Notes under the pieces: generated by a model
Seen by the model: the letters and a program-made list of their open reading frames with translations, nothing else
What the model was told of the DNA's origin: nothing
The model's database searches: none
Shown here: piece after piece, positions 11,590 through 24,000 of the stretch
How positions within the stretch are numbered: position 1 is the stretch's first letter
Layout of the letters: each line of letters starts with the position of its first letter
DNA from: Linnemannia hyalina
Lineage: Eukaryota; Mortierellomycota; Mortierellomycetes; Mortierellales; Mortierellaceae
DNA length: 64,000 bases
Direction of reading: 5' to 3'
Assembly (NCBI GenBank): GCA_019671135.1
Contig: JAHRHY010000002.1
Span: forward strand, 3,177,501 to 3,241,500
Position numbers and translations under genes: made by a program

Positions 11590-13347
11590 CTATGGGCGGG
11601 CAGTAGACTTGGACGACAAGGAGGTAGAAGTCTCGTTGATGTTGACACCCTCACCCTTCACTTCCACACTACCATCTTCAGCGCCAACGACCTCTTCATC
11701 CTGATCCTGCATCTTGGAGCCCTTTGGCTTCTTCTCAAACGACTCGAGTGTCTCCTCGCCACGACCAACCCACTTCTTCAACCAACCAACCATAAAAGCG
11801 CCCGAAAACAACTGCTCGACATGGTAGATCAACAATGGTGTAGCCAAAAGACCGGCCAATTGCGATCCGGAGTTGGAAGAGTACAAGATCTTGATCATGG
11901 GGATTCCCATGGCGACCGACTTTGTGCCTCCACAGAACAAAATGGCGACCGTGTCTTCCTTTGACATCGGTTCAAAGAACGCCTGGACCTTGTTTCGAGG
12001 GAGGGAGAGGCCTCTGGTGACGTTGGGGTGTTCGTTATCGGCGGAGGATCCAGAGGTCTGAAGGTTGGAGACGGTTTGGTCCTCGAGGTGGGCTTCCTGA
12101 CGGAGGGACTCCTGATGCTGCTGATCCATGATCTTGAGAATCCTGAGTTTAGCGGGACGTGAACGGGCCAAGAATGCGAGAAAGAACGTCATGACCCAAA
12201 AGATGACTCCCTGTAGAGCACCGATCGCAATAATCTCGCCCGCAGAGACCGCCGAGAAGGTGTTGTTGTTGAAGGCATCACAGAAGACGGTCCAGACAAG
12301 GATCAAAAGACAGGTGCTGTTGAGGGTTGGGAAGTGCACCTTGGATTTGGCCCAGGCAATCGAGCGGGGAAAATAGTAGAGATAGATCTGACCGACGACA
12401 ATGGGAATCAGGATGGTGGTGCCCAGATCCCGGAGGATGGTTGCGTAATCCATTCCATGTTGGCCCGAGGGGGTCTCCGGGGTCGAGTGGAGGAGGATCA
12501 AGACGATGAGGGGCGAGATAAAGACTCCGAGCAGGTTACCGAATGCCGCATTGAACAAGGCCAAGGATTCGCTTCCGTTTGAGTTGGCGGTCATGACAAC
12601 GTTCGACGAGATGGTCGTGGGCGTTGCAGAGGTGACAGCCATACCAGCCAGAAGCTTCGCATTCATGGATGTAAGCCCCAAGAGCGACGTGATAGCCTTG
12701 ACAATGAGCGGGATGATGATAAAGGACGTGATTTGGACCATAAGATGGGCACGGTAATTCATGGCGGAGATCAACAGGTCGCGGGTCTTGAGGGACAAAC
12801 CCGAGAGCAAGAAGATACAGGAGGTGATGCCGTACTTGACCGAGTATTCGGGCCGGATCGGGCCCCCGGTGCGACCCCAGCCTGGGAAATAGCGGGCGAG
12901 GATGATGACAATGACGAGTCCAAGGAGAAACCAATTCTTCATCCAGATATCCCATGCCTTGGTCTTCCATGAGGGTTTCGCTGGTGTTGCAGGTGTTGCA
13001 GGTGTTGGAATAGGGGATGGAGATGATGCTGCATCTTGCAGGTCTATTGGGACAGAGACTGATTCGGAGTTGGATTTGGAGGAAGGGGCTAATGAAGTGG
13101 TTACAGTTCCAGCTGCATTAGGCTGCAGGTTGCCGCCTGTTGCTTTCTCTTGGGGGTATAACTCCTCCTTCTCAGACGAGGTAGTGATGGCAGTGGCAGG
13201 ATTGAAGGTATGTTGCAGTTGTTGCAGAGGAGAAGAACCGATGGTTGCTGCAGAGTCGGAGGGCGAGTGGGAGGATTGACGTTCTGATTCGGACGGGTGC
13301 TGTTGTGTTGTTGCTGTTGAGGCAACGGGGTTATGTGCAACAGCCAT
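11590..13347 (-). CDS. Rch1/SLC10A7-like membrane transporter (bile acid:Na+ symporter superfamily)
   Basis: Intronless, 585 residues, ATG at 13347. The first roughly 125 residues are polar and Ser/Thr/Pro-rich (PATPATPAKP repeat). The hydrophobic core then starts with SWKTKAWDIWMKNWFLLGLV. About ten membrane spans follow, with family-typical stretches: PIRPEYSVKYGITSCIFLLS, GMAVTSATPTTISSNVVMT, NAAFGNLLGVFISP, and the C-terminal FCGGTKSVAMGIPM and GLLATPLLIYHVEQLF. This matches the Rch1/SLC10A7 branch; fungal Rch1 is known as a plasma-membrane negative regulator of Ca2+ uptake. It is longer than typical members (340-450 residues). The excess lies in the N-terminal tail, a polar loop around residues 400-445 and a 60-residue acidic tail. 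The start has no closer alternative ATG before the first span. Confidence 0.88.
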   Translation of the reverse strand: MAVAHNPVASTATTQQHPSESERQSSHSPSDSAATIGSSPLQQLQHTFNPATAITTSSEKEELYPQEKATGGNLQPNAAGTVTTSLAPSSKSNSESVSVPIDLQDAASSPSPIPTPATPATPAKPSWKTKAWDIWMKNWFLLGLVIVIILARYFPGWGRTGGPIRPEYSVKYGITSCIFLLSGLSLKTRDLLISAMNYRAHLMVQITSFIIIPLIVKAITSLLGLTSMNAKLLAGMAVTSATPTTISSNVVMTANSNGSESLALFNAAFGNLLGVFISPLIVLILLHSTPETPSGQHGMDYATILRDLGTTILIPIVVGQIYLYYFPRSIAWAKSKVHFPTLNSTCLLILVWTVFCDAFNNNTFSAVSAGEIIAIGALQGVIFWVMTFFLAFLARSRPAKLRILKIMDQQHQESLRQEAHLEDQTVSNLQTSGSSADNEHPNVTRGLSLPRNKVQAFFEPMSKEDTVAILFCGGTKSVAMGIPMIKILYSSNSGSQLAGLLATPLLIYHVEQLFSGAFMVGWLKKWVGRGEETLESFEKKPKGSKMQDQDEEVVGAEDGSVEVKGEGVNINETSTSLSSKSTARP

Positions 13348-16300
13348 GAGTATGTGTGTTAAGCTGACTGTGCAGAGAAGGAGGAAGAAGGGAGGGAAAG
13401 TAGAAAGGGAAGGAAAGGAGGGAGGGGATAGGGAGGAGACGGACTATGGACAGGAATGAAGGGAGAGAGGAAGGAGGGAGGAAGAGAAGAGGTAAAGAAG
13501 AAAGAAGAGAATGAGAATGAAAAGAAAAAAAGGAATGAGAAAAGGTGGATGGACAACAACAAATAAAAGAGAGGATGGATAAAAATGAAGGAAGGAGCTG
13601 AGTTAGAAAAGAGAGAAGGGGGGACGGGTAGGGCTCGTCAAGGCTGATTATTAGCAGCGGGTGCGAGTGGGCGGAATACATCACTGAGGTGGGTCACAAC
13701 GGGTGAACAAGGTTCCCTGGCACAGGTCGCCATTGCCATATCGGGTCAGCATTCATGTCGAGTTCCCTGCTCATCCGATGTCCTATAAGTTACTGCACAG
13801 TCAACGCAAGGGATTTGACGGATGATGATGACAGAGAACGGGCGTCAGTTCACGAGTGGATGTCAATGCGTCAATGTTGACTCTTCGGGCACCATGTGTA
13901 CACTAAAGAGCGGAAGCGGTGAGAATAGGTGGCAAGGAACAAAACGAGCAATAGGAATTTCAGCAAGAAGGCATGGATGATGCCATTGGTGCTTGTACCC
14001 TGTACCCGGTGTCTGTCTTTCTTGTGTATCGGTCTTGCCACTTCTCTCTTCCTTCCTTCTCTCAGCACCAACAGTCGGGTCATCCCTGTCATCATCATCG
14101 TCCTTTGTTGTTTTTTGCTCGTGCGTGTACCCGCCTTTTTTTGCCACCTGCTTTTCCGTCTTTCTACCCCGTTCTCGTTACTACCACCTAGGAGAAATAA
14201 GCATTTCTCTGTCAGAGATCCGCGTGCACTCTTAGCAGTTGAACATGAAGAACGCTATCTTACTCTTCGACGTTTTGTCATATCCGAGCTTTATCTCGTC
14301 GTTATCTTCGTTCATCGATGCTGTTCAAATCGTTCTCTGACATCGATCCATCCTCCAACCCCAATCGGATCGCCACTCCTTGTCCCCTCTTCGATCATAA
14401 GCTCTTTACTTTGCTTTTTTTTTAGTTTGTTTGTGGTTTGCTCATAAAAGACATTTCATGACAACGTGCTGTATCCAACCATGTCGTCGGATCTTGTTTT
14501 TCTTCTCATTTTCTTTCTCCGTTGTTGTGTTTTGACCGAAGGTTATTCCCAATAAGCAAACGATGGCGTATTCATAGAGTTCGCTTAAATAAAAAGTACG
14601 AGATGAAGGTGCATCGGATTTACTCACTCTAGGAACAGCCGGATTGCGAAGGGTTGTGTGCGTGTGGTGCAGTTCATACAAACAGAGTCAAAATGTGCAA
14701 GTGAGCAGACACACCCTCCCTTTCCCTCGGCGTTTACGAATTCAAGGTTCAGAGGGTGATAACCAGACAGGTGGAGGGCAAACAATCAGAACATGGCGTG
14801 CTACTCTCGCGATCTTGGCTCATACGACAGGCAAGCAACAAGTACCATTGGTCTGAACCCTACTTTGGCTACAACCACCACTACAAAATCAGGTTTGTTC
14901 TTAAGCCCTTGTTTCTTTTTTGTTATTTCATCTTTCCCTCGTGGCCCTCTTTTATCCTCTGCTTCAGCGATTGATAGCAATCCCTTCGATACCGTGCTTG
15001 CTTATCTTCCAGGCAACCTTTGTTCTGTTTTTTATTTGCAAGTGTATGTCGGTTGCCCGATACGATTGCTTCATTCGTCTTCTTGTGTCCAGTAGGAAAG
15101 AGTCCGTTGACTCAGGATCTCCATCTTTGGGCTATGCGTCAATTTTTATCCTTACTCCTTTCCCCCCCTCTAACTCCTCCCTACTCACACCAGTACCCAG
15201 TTCCCCTATTTCTGGCTGCGCTCGCCTCTTCTCTTTGAAAATGGACCACCCAAAATAACTCCTGCAGCCTCCCCCCACCTCCGAGTCTACGGGCCATGTG
15301 TCAATGGACATATATATTTTTTCCTTTTGCGCACTAAACCCTGTTGAGCCGGAGCCTTAATTGAAGAGAGATCACTTACCCATCACTTTGAGGAGCATGC
15401 GTAGCATTTAGCGTGAGATATTCATGTGCACAAACAGGAAGGGAAAAGGGTAGTAACAAGAGGGTCGTGAGAAAAGTTGAGGAAAAAAAAGGTGTTCGAA
15501 TGTGAGACGATAGGGTTAGGATATTATGAGGGTTGTCTCGAAGGACGGGCACGGGGCCGGTGTGGTGTGGTGTAGTGTAAGATGTGAGCGTCTTCTTGTG
15601 TTAGGGAGAGAAAGAGGCGCCCAATGTGGCACACGCTTGGGGTGGTCTCCAGTGCTCCAGTGAGGGGATGATGTTCGAAGAAGGAGAGAGAATGAGAATG
15701 AGAGTTAGAGAGAGAAAAGACAAGAGATATCGCATAAAAAAAGGTAAGGGCAAAGCTTGGGATCGAGAGAGAGAGAGGCATCGAAGGGAAGAAACAGGTA
15801 ACTGTTGAAATGGGAAAATGTAGGGTCCCTGGATAGCAATGATGACCCCTTTTCTTGGATAGTAACAAAAGGTGAATAATGCTTTGGCCGTAAGAATTGC
15901 CATCTCGTATTCTTTAGGAGAGTACTCTTTCTCAGAAAAGCAGCCCTGGTCTGAAAAGTAAGGGAGGGGAATGAGGCTGTTTCTCTCTTGGTGGTACCTC
16001 GCGTTCCCTTTTCATAGACTCGTAGTCGTAGCTTGAACGTGTCAATTGGTGATTGGGAATAAGATAGACGAAAGGTAATGGAGTTGCCACCAATTTTTCG
16101 CGTTGATCAATAGCGAATGAATCGACACTCCCACCACCCTCTTTTTTTTTCGATATTGACCATTTCACATTCATGCCCCTAAACTTCTCCTCCCTTTTCC
16201 CGCCCCCTTTGTCTTTTCGAGTTATGAATGAACTCGAATGCAAAGGGTGAGAAGAGAGAAAAAAAGGATGAGGAATCATTCCGTCTTTCACTCATTCACC

Positions 16301-16426
16301 ACCCACCAACACACTCGACAGACACAACGAGCAGCAGTCGACTCTTTATTCGACTCTCCGGACAACAACCCAAAAAAAAAAAATTAACAAAAGAAATCCA
16401 ACCTACAGGACAAGAAAAATCAGAAT
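13348..16426. other. Divergent intergenic region, 3.1 kb, no gene recognised
   Basis: Lies between the Rch1-like gene (-) and the J-protein gene (+), so it carries both promoters. The first 300 bp are purine-rich on the + strand (pyrimidine leader of the minus gene). Frames of up to about 170 codons exist but are compositionally biased (Leu/Ser/Phe-rich from pyrimidine tracts) and match no family I know. No tRNA, rRNA or repeat element seen. Confidence 0.5.
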
Positions 16427-17792
16427 ATGAGTCAAACATCCCAGCTCTTCTCATGGATGGGATGGGCCTTCATCCCAACCATGGCCGCCCGCCTCCTCCA
16501 AGCAGTCTACTACTCCCGCCGATACGGGCCCAATTCCCCCAAGCTCCCCCACAAAGGATCCGCACGGTACCAACGGGATTTCAACTGGATTCTCACTATC
16601 ATTGTGGGCTTGTATCTGTCGTCGTTGGTATATGACAGTATCCGGACGATGGAGAAGAATCATTATGATACTCTAGGGCTCAAGTTTGGGACGTTCACAC
16701 AGAAGCAGCTCAAGACGAATTTCAGGAAGGCGAGTCTGCAGTATCATCCTGATAAGGCTGGACAAGCTGGCGCAGGTATGTGTTGGTGAGACGAGGAAGA
16801 AGTCCATGAGTAGCACTGTGCTTTCATCTTCACTTCCAAGACATGATCGAAAATATCTCTATTTATCTTTTTACCTATCTTGTTCGCTTCTACTAACATT
16901 CCCAACATGTTTTCTCTCCCCTTTGGCTCTCTCATCCTGGCTAATAGACAAGTTTGTGGGAATAAGGACAGCACACGAAATCCTCGTCGACCCAACCCTC
17001 CGTCTCAACTACGACCGCTTCGGCTCCACAGTCCTGAAATGCACAGCCTGCAAAACCAACAAGGACTACCTCCAAGAGGGTCTCAAAGCTATTTACACCT
17101 TCTACGCCGTCGCCGGGATCGTCTTCTTCCTCGTGAACCTTGTGGGAAAGGGAAACTATGGACGGTACTGGAGGTTTATTATGTTGGCAGGGATGGGTGC
17201 GATTGAAATGTCGTTGGTGTTGACTGCTGGGAATGGAGGAGGAGGAAGGTGGATGGAGAGGTTGATGCCAGGTCTGGTGCCGTTTGAGCAGATTGCGGTG
17301 TTGCATCAGTTGTATATCTCGGCGTCGGTCGCGGTTTCGCAGGTTGGGCCTCTTCTTTTCCCGGAGGGTAAGGACAAACAGGAGCCTTCTTCTGAGCTCA
17401 TCAAGCGGCTTCTGACCCTCACTGAGATCGCTGGTAAGGACATGGTGAAAATGATGTCCCATGACTGTCCCTTTCATATACATTCATACCTCTATGTTTG
17501 AGTGTGGGAGACCCAACCTCCAAAACTTGACCTCTCTTTCATTTCTTTTTTTACTTTTGCATGTAATATCCGAGTAGCGGCAGAGACGGCGGTGCAGGTC
17601 AAATCGTGGATGGATACGCTGGTGGGACAGGACGAGTGTATTACGCAGCTGAGACGTGAGCTCGGATACATGTCGCTCGAGATGAAGCTGAGCGAGGACA
17701 GTGCCTTCTTTGACACCCGTACCGCCATCAAGGCTCGTATCGAGCGTCAAAGCAAAATCCATCAGAGAGAACGACTCGCTCACATTGACTAA
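16427..17792 (+). CDS. Membrane-anchored J-domain (DnaJ-type) cochaperone
   Basis: Three exons (16427-16775, 16948-17433, 17578-17792) joined in phase 1, 349 residues. An N-terminal segment is followed by a span (WILTIIVGLYLSSLVYDSI). A J-domain follows at about residues 70-150 (HYDTLGL, then YHPDKAG with the HPD that stimulates Hsp70, then HEILVDPTLRLNYDRFG). Intron 1 falls inside the J-domain, right after the HPD helix. Further hydrophobic segments follow: FYAVAGIVFFLVNLVG, FIMLAGMGAIEMSLVL, and YISASVAVSQVGPLLF. The C-terminal exon is a charged helix. Topology suggests an endoplasmic reticulum or other endomembrane J-protein with a cytosolic or luminal J-domain, similar to the Sec63/ERj group in plan but lacking a Brl domain. 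Exact orthology is not clear. Confidence 0.85.
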
Positions 17793-17927
17793 ACGACACA
17801 CTTTTTCCAGCATATTTTTTTTTCTTTCAACTAGCATGCATACTTGATTTGGAAGCAAAGAAGTTTTTGTTTTTATTAGAGTAAAAAGTACAATGGTGTG
17901 GTGTATAGGTGTATTAGACCTTTTTCT

Positions 17928-20079
17928 TTAGACCTTGTGCTCGGTTTGAGCAGGGTCAAGACGGTAGAGCTGCTGCTCGCCCTCCTTGACCTCGACTTGG
18001 GCGTGATGGCTGTGTCCCTCGTTGACGACCTGCATGTGGTCAGGGGTCGCATACTTCTCCGGGTTGTTGAGGCGAGAGTTGCGTCTACCATAGAAAAAGT
18101 ACACAACGAGTCCGATAGACAGCCAGATGACCAAACGAATGATGGCCGAGACAGAGTCGACAATAATCAAACCAATGCAGGAGAGCGCACCGAGGATGGG
18201 AAGGACGGGTCCAAAGGGCACCTTGAAGCGACGCTCGCGATGGGGTTCACGCCAGCGGAGGAGCAAGACTGAGGTGTGGACCAGGAAGAATGCAAAGAGG
18301 GTACCGACAGACGTCAGGTCGGCAAGGAGAGAGACAGGCAAGAGTCCTCCAGCGGTGGCGACGAGGAAACCAGAGAGGGCGGTGGTGACGACGGGGGTCT
18401 TGTACTTGGGGTGGAGCTTGGAGGCGAACTGGGGGAAGAGACCGTCGACGGCCATGGCGAAGAAGATACGGGGCTGTCCGAGCAAGAGAACCAACATGAC
18501 CGAGATCAAACCGGCCAAGATACCGACCTCACAGAAGATGGCGAGCCAGCGTTGGCCCGTGGCAGAGGCGACGACCTTGAAGGGAGCGTCACTGATACCG
18601 GTACCTGCAATGACGGTGTAGTTGACGACGCCCAACATGACGACTGAGGTGGCGAGGTAGAGGATCGTGCAGAAGATCAAACTGAAGCCGATACCGATGG
18701 GAAGATCACGCTGGGGGTTACGGGCCTCCTGGGCTGCAGTCGAGATGGCGTCGAATCCGATAAAGGCAAAGAAGACAACCGTCGCTCCACGAAGGACACC
18801 CGATCCACCAAACTGACCAAAGGCACCCTGGTTTGGGGGAATGAAAGGGTCGAAGTTCTCCTTCTTGACAAAACTGCAGGCGCCAAAGATAAAGACAAAG
18901 ATGACAATGACTTTGACGACGACCAGGACGTTGTTGACACGAGCTGAGGACTTGACACCTCTGCAGAGGAGGACAGTCAAGAGGAGGACAATCACGAACG
19001 ATGGAATCGAGAACCAGGAACCGGTCAATTCGAAAACGTCGTCCTTGTAAGAGAAGGGTGCTTCCATCAGTCTCTTTTCGCCATGGTAATTAAATGCGTC
19101 CTCCAAGAACGCTTCGAGATAATGTGCGAAACCAACCGAGACCGTAGCTGCTCCAACCAAGTATTCAAGAATGCTATTGTGTACAAAGAGTACAAAAGGG
19201 ATTCACGAGCATGAATGGGGGTGGTTGGGTTAGCATTTTGCCCAATTTAGCATGAAAAAAAAATGTACATATGCAGGGGGGAGAGTGGACATGAGGGTTG
19301 CCCAAAAAAAAAAAAAACTTACAGATCCCAACCGATGATCCAGGCCATGAGTTCTCCGCAGGTGGCATAAGTGTAGGTATAGGCAGATCCGGCAATGGGG
19401 ACCAAGCAGGCCATCTCGGCGTAGGAGAGGGCAGCAAGACCGGCGACAATCGAGGCAATGACGAACGAGAGGACGACAGCTGGACCGGCCTTTTCGTTGG
19501 CGACGATACCTGTAATATGGGAGACAATGAAGGGGTAAATGCGGAGTAAATAAGGTTGTTTTTGTTTGATTACAGCCAGAGGGCGGTCAGGGCAATAAAG
19601 AAGGCGTGAAGACAAGAGTGGCGCTTGTCTTTTGTTGCTGTGAACGTTCTTTGTCGGAGTGGGAGGAAAACCCTTTTTTTTTTCTTTTTTTTTTTTGGTC
19701 GGACCAACAAAATACACATGATAACCAAGAACAAGACGCTGCGACGCCCTGTAGTCAATGAAGGGTGGAAAATAGACGGGAACAAAAAAAGCATCATCCT
19801 CTACTACTTGGCTTGGCGTATTTTCTTGTTCTTACCTGTGAGAACGAAGATACCGGTACCAATAATAGCACCGATACCCATGGCAGAAAGATCCTTGGCG
19901 GTGAGGACACGCTTCATCTGGGAGTTTGCGGATTCTTGGTCGAGCGAGGCAAAAGTACGAGTGTTGGTCAGACGGCGACCCTGCCATGAGATGAAGGACT
20001 CGCCGACCCGGCGAAGGTGGCGGGTTCCGTCACCGTGGTCCTGGAACGCGTTGTCCGTTGGAATATCTGGGACAGTCAT
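17928..20079 (-). CDS. Amino acid permease, cationic amino acid transporter (CAT/APC) type
   Basis: Three exons on the minus strand: 20079-19836, 19509-19323, 19173-17928 (introns 326 and 149 bp, both GT-AG), 558 residues. The N-terminal 65 residues are polar. The first span carries the APC hallmark [16 protein letters not shown], split by intron 1 at the Gly codon. Then come [56 protein letters not shown] (intron 2 inside), [20 protein letters not shown] and [15 protein letters not shown], all typical of the CAT family. Twelve or more spans are expected. The tail (after about 505) is hydrophilic and His-rich. It probably imports basic or neutral amino acids at the plasma or vacuolar membrane; substrate is not fixed by sequence. 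The gene is convergent with the J-protein, only 135 bp apart. Confidence 0.92.
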
Positions 20080-20984
20080 GTTTGAGAGAGGTTGTTATGA
20101 GAAGTAGCAAGTATTACAAGAGAGGGTGTAGGAGGATGGATTGTGGTGGAGGGGTCGGAGTAAGCGTGAGAGAAGGAAAGAGTTATGTACAAACGAGTGA
20201 TGAAAGAGGTAGAGGATGATGGGGTTGTTTCTTAATGGAGAGGGACTCGAGGGAATAAAAAGAAGAAGGGGAATGAGGGTCCTTTTATCACTTTTTTTTT
20301 TATTTTGTTCTTCTTGGGAGTGAAGGGTTGTTACTGTGTACTTTGAAGGTGTGGGTTGAGTTATGCCTGATGAAGGATGAAGTAGAAGAATGGCCAGACA
20401 AGAGCAGTTCAAGTTGTTGGTTGAGAGTAAACAATCATGAGAGTAACTAAAGGAGAACTGAGCGACCAAGGGGGGACGAGGAAACTACTACAAATGACAA
20501 GCTGCTAAACACGATGTTCTAGTCCCCTTGGTGTCGCCAGGGTATGCCGTTCGTTCGTTGTTAGAGTTCGATTCACTCGTGTAGTGGGTGGGTACATATT
20601 ACTTTTGACCAAGGAACGGTGCTTCTCGTGTTTGTTGTTGTTGTTGGTTATGTTGTGGCCGGAATAGTAAATTGGCCGTTTGTTCGTTCTCTTTTGGTTG
20701 GTTGGTCGAGTTGTATTACAGGTCAAGTGGAATAGAATGAACTCTCCGAATAACGATTGTTGATGTTATTGCGCTGATTGGCGAATAAGACAAGAGCACT
20801 CTCTCGACCTTACCGGGGCAACGACAAAAATGATAAAAAAGGGACGAGGCTTAAAGTTTTGCGTTGTGTTGTTGTTTGTGTGCCTTTGCCCCTTCGAGAG
20901 CTCTTGGACGCATTTTCCGTGTGTACCCATTCGAGGCGTCACACGCTATTGTAATGGTAGTACCACCGTTTCCATCGAAACATA

Positions 20985-20990
<6 letters not shown>

Positions 20991-21020
<30 letters not shown>
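20991..21020. repeat. (CA)15 microsatellite
   Basis: Uninterrupted CA run in the permease/CNBD-gene spacer. Confidence 0.95.
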
Positions 21021-21024
<4 letters not shown>

Positions 21025-24000
21025 AATGCACTACTCTCGCTTAGTGCACTCTACTACACAAAAAAGACGTCGTTTCGCCCCATTATCCCCATTTTCCAAT
21101 ATAAACATGGACAAGAGAGGCAGGATGCAAAGTCATCCGGAGTTCCTCTATCTTTCCCTACCTTAGATAGAAGGAAAGAATAGAAATTGATTCGTTCTGG
21201 TTTCTCCAGAGGGAGCCAAACGGCCAAACGCTTGCCTACAGGCATGTGTTGTAGGTCTGAGGTGATCGCAGGCTGATGATAGGCGGATCTTCCTCCCTCC
21301 TTGCTCTCTCTTTTCTTTTGGATCTAGGTGTAAAACCTGCTTAAGCGGACAGGACGACCAAAGAGCACCACAGGCAAAAGAGTACCCGCATCCATCCCCC
21401 ATCCAGCACAACTCCTGCTCCTACACAATTGGGTCTTTCAATTCTGAAAGTCGCGTGCCTTTTGGTTCTATCTCTCCCACTCGCATTTCGTGTGTTGGAT
21501 GGGTTTCAACTCAAAAGCAAACAAACATCAAGTCTTTCTTTTTCTTTTTCTTTTTCTTCTTCGTCTCACTCGCTCCCCACTGAGAAGCGATATGAAGGAT
21601 TCACATCTTGGTTCCTTTGCTGCTCCTCCTCTTGTCTTTCTCAATTGCTCTCTCTCGGTAACTTTCTCATTTATTTCAAGTTTTTTTTGTTTTTTGTTTT
21701 GTTTCTACGAGTTTCTCCTTTTTGTTTCTTGCGTTTGTTCGGTACACTTTTATGTTATCCTACTCCCGAGTTAGTGCGCCCATGGAAAAAAGAAACGACC
21801 GCGACTGAGATGGGTGCCAATGTGAGTATAGATAGGGTAGTGAAAAGAAGCAGAAAAGAGAGTGTACTTGGAAGAACGTAAAGTAGGATCGATCGAGGTG
21901 GGTTATTGGTGAAATGGAAAACCAAGGAGAATACAAAAAGCCAAGAAAAAAAAGAAAAACAAAGGCGACGGAGTGTCAAAAGGGCGGATGGTTGACTTTA
22001 TTCCATATATGGTTTTTTTAGATACCGGGTAACGAAGGACAAGGGCGTCGCTATTTTATGAATAATGAGACACATGAGAGTAGAGAAAAGAGACGAGATG
22101 AGGGAGGGAAAGGAAGCAAAGCAGTAGAGTCTTGATCTGTCGGTCAGGCTTATCACAAAACGTCAATCTCATCCCTCCTCCGAGAAAGGGCTCAAGGAAA
22201 GAAGTGCGTGAATGAGAGGGTTCACTGTCTCGTTCATTTATTTTCAGTTGAGAAAGTCAAGTGGAACTGAATGAAGTCGAGAATATCTCCTCCTTCTTTT
22301 TCATTCAAGGGCTTCTCACTCACTACTTCACTAATTGAATTGAAACTGTGTGTATGATTGGACCATTGGGCAAACTAAGAAGGAGATAGATCATAGGGTA
22401 AGAAGTGGTTAAAGGGGCGGCTACCAGGGATGTTAACGAAAAAGTGAAAAGTGAAAGCGGAAAAAGGGCGAAAAGGTAAAAGGGAGGACCTATTCTTTTG
22501 TTGGTTGCATTGTTCCAGGTTGTCCAAAACAGACCTAAACCGGAACGTAGTACCGGGGACCAACATAAAGAGGGGGGAGACCTCACCGCCCATGATTTTC
22601 AAATTGGCCAGATGATGGGTCTAGCCAGGTTATCCTTGCCTCTTTGTCTCCGTGCAGTTTGGGCGTTGGGAGAAGTAAAAAGTGCTTATATTTTTGGAAT
22701 TCCACCTTGGCATGCAACGCCCACTTGGGGGGCTTACTTCGTCAGTTGGCGTGAGTTTGTTGTTTTTGGTGGGAAAAAGGACACGAGGAGAAAGTCGTCA
22801 TTTGTGTTTTATTCTTCCTCATTAGGATTGCAAGGTTTGAGTGAATGGCTCCTCTTCCCACAGTTCAATGGTGCCAGTTCTATTTCACTATTTCATAGGT
22901 GTTTTCATCGCCATTAGTTTTATTTTATTACTTGCTGCTGCTAGTCCCATCGATGGTGGTTTTCTTTGTTTGTTGATTTTGTTCGCATGAACAAGGAACA
23001 TGCAACATGCATCTTGGAGTGTTGCTTAACAGAATTAGTGTTTCCCACTGTCTGAACAGGAGGTCTGCCAGTTGTTGTTTGGCCCTATTGCCTAGCCTGG
23101 AAGAGAAGAGCGTAGCTTGTGGAATCTCTAGACAAACAGTGCTCTCACAAGCTGACTGAAATTTGATCCGTCCCTCCCATTTGTTGCATTGGACATGGAA
23201 CAACCTTATCGACGCGCTCCGATGTACTCTTTCAGCTGTGGGCGCTATACCGTTTATTCCGCAAGCCACTGGACGGCTGGACGAATGGAAAGCCACCACT
23301 GTAGACCTTGCTCTTTTTCTTCTCGTCGCTCTTTCTTCTCTTTTGTTTCTTTGACATCTTCATTTGAACAAAACCCTTGCTTCGTCCTTTCAACTTTATC
23401 CTTCATATCCTTCACATCCTTCACATAACCCTTTTCTTCTCACAGCTCAACCGTGCACCGAATCTCAACACATTGATTCTCCTCTCTTTTCTTTCACTTC
23501 CAGCCTCGCCCCTTCTCTCCTTCTCAAAGACAACGAACTCTCTATCCGACATACATGTCAATTGTTCTCTGCCAGTAAAAAAATAATCGGGAATGGTGAG
23601 CTTGGAGAGATGATTTGTAGAAATAAAAGGAAAGGCACAGCAAGAGTGGTCTTGTGTTTCGACCAGACAGCCCTTAACAGAGATCGTCCCATATGTGCCA
23701 CGTGAACAAACGCCCCAGTCGCAAAAAAAACCAGATATTATTCTGTGCAGGCAGGACACTCTTGTCCGCCTCAAGAAACACCATCTCGCTTTGCACCCAT
23801 CACTATTTTTTTTTTTCGCGAACATAACACAGTTGACAGTTGTAGACTCCTGTCATTTATACCTGTTCCCCATTCGAGATGCAGTTATGCATAACAATCT
23901 AATCGATGTTTAAACTGAAAATAAATACGTCCACCATTGCATTAAACGTACACGCGTCTCGTGTTTGTTTCTTTATTTCATTTTTTTGGACGCAAGGCGC

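Noticed and set aside
13348..16426. Several 70-170 codon frames in the spacer
   Set aside because: Composition follows pyrimidine tracts, frames overlap on both strands, and none contains a domain I recognise.
20560..20580. B-box-like GTTCGATTC
   Set aside because: T-stem does not pair and no A box lies at tRNA spacing upstream.
22498..22917. 139-codon frame on the + strand
   Set aside because: Starts at a non-ATG codon, has no recognisable domain and lies in gene-poor DNA.
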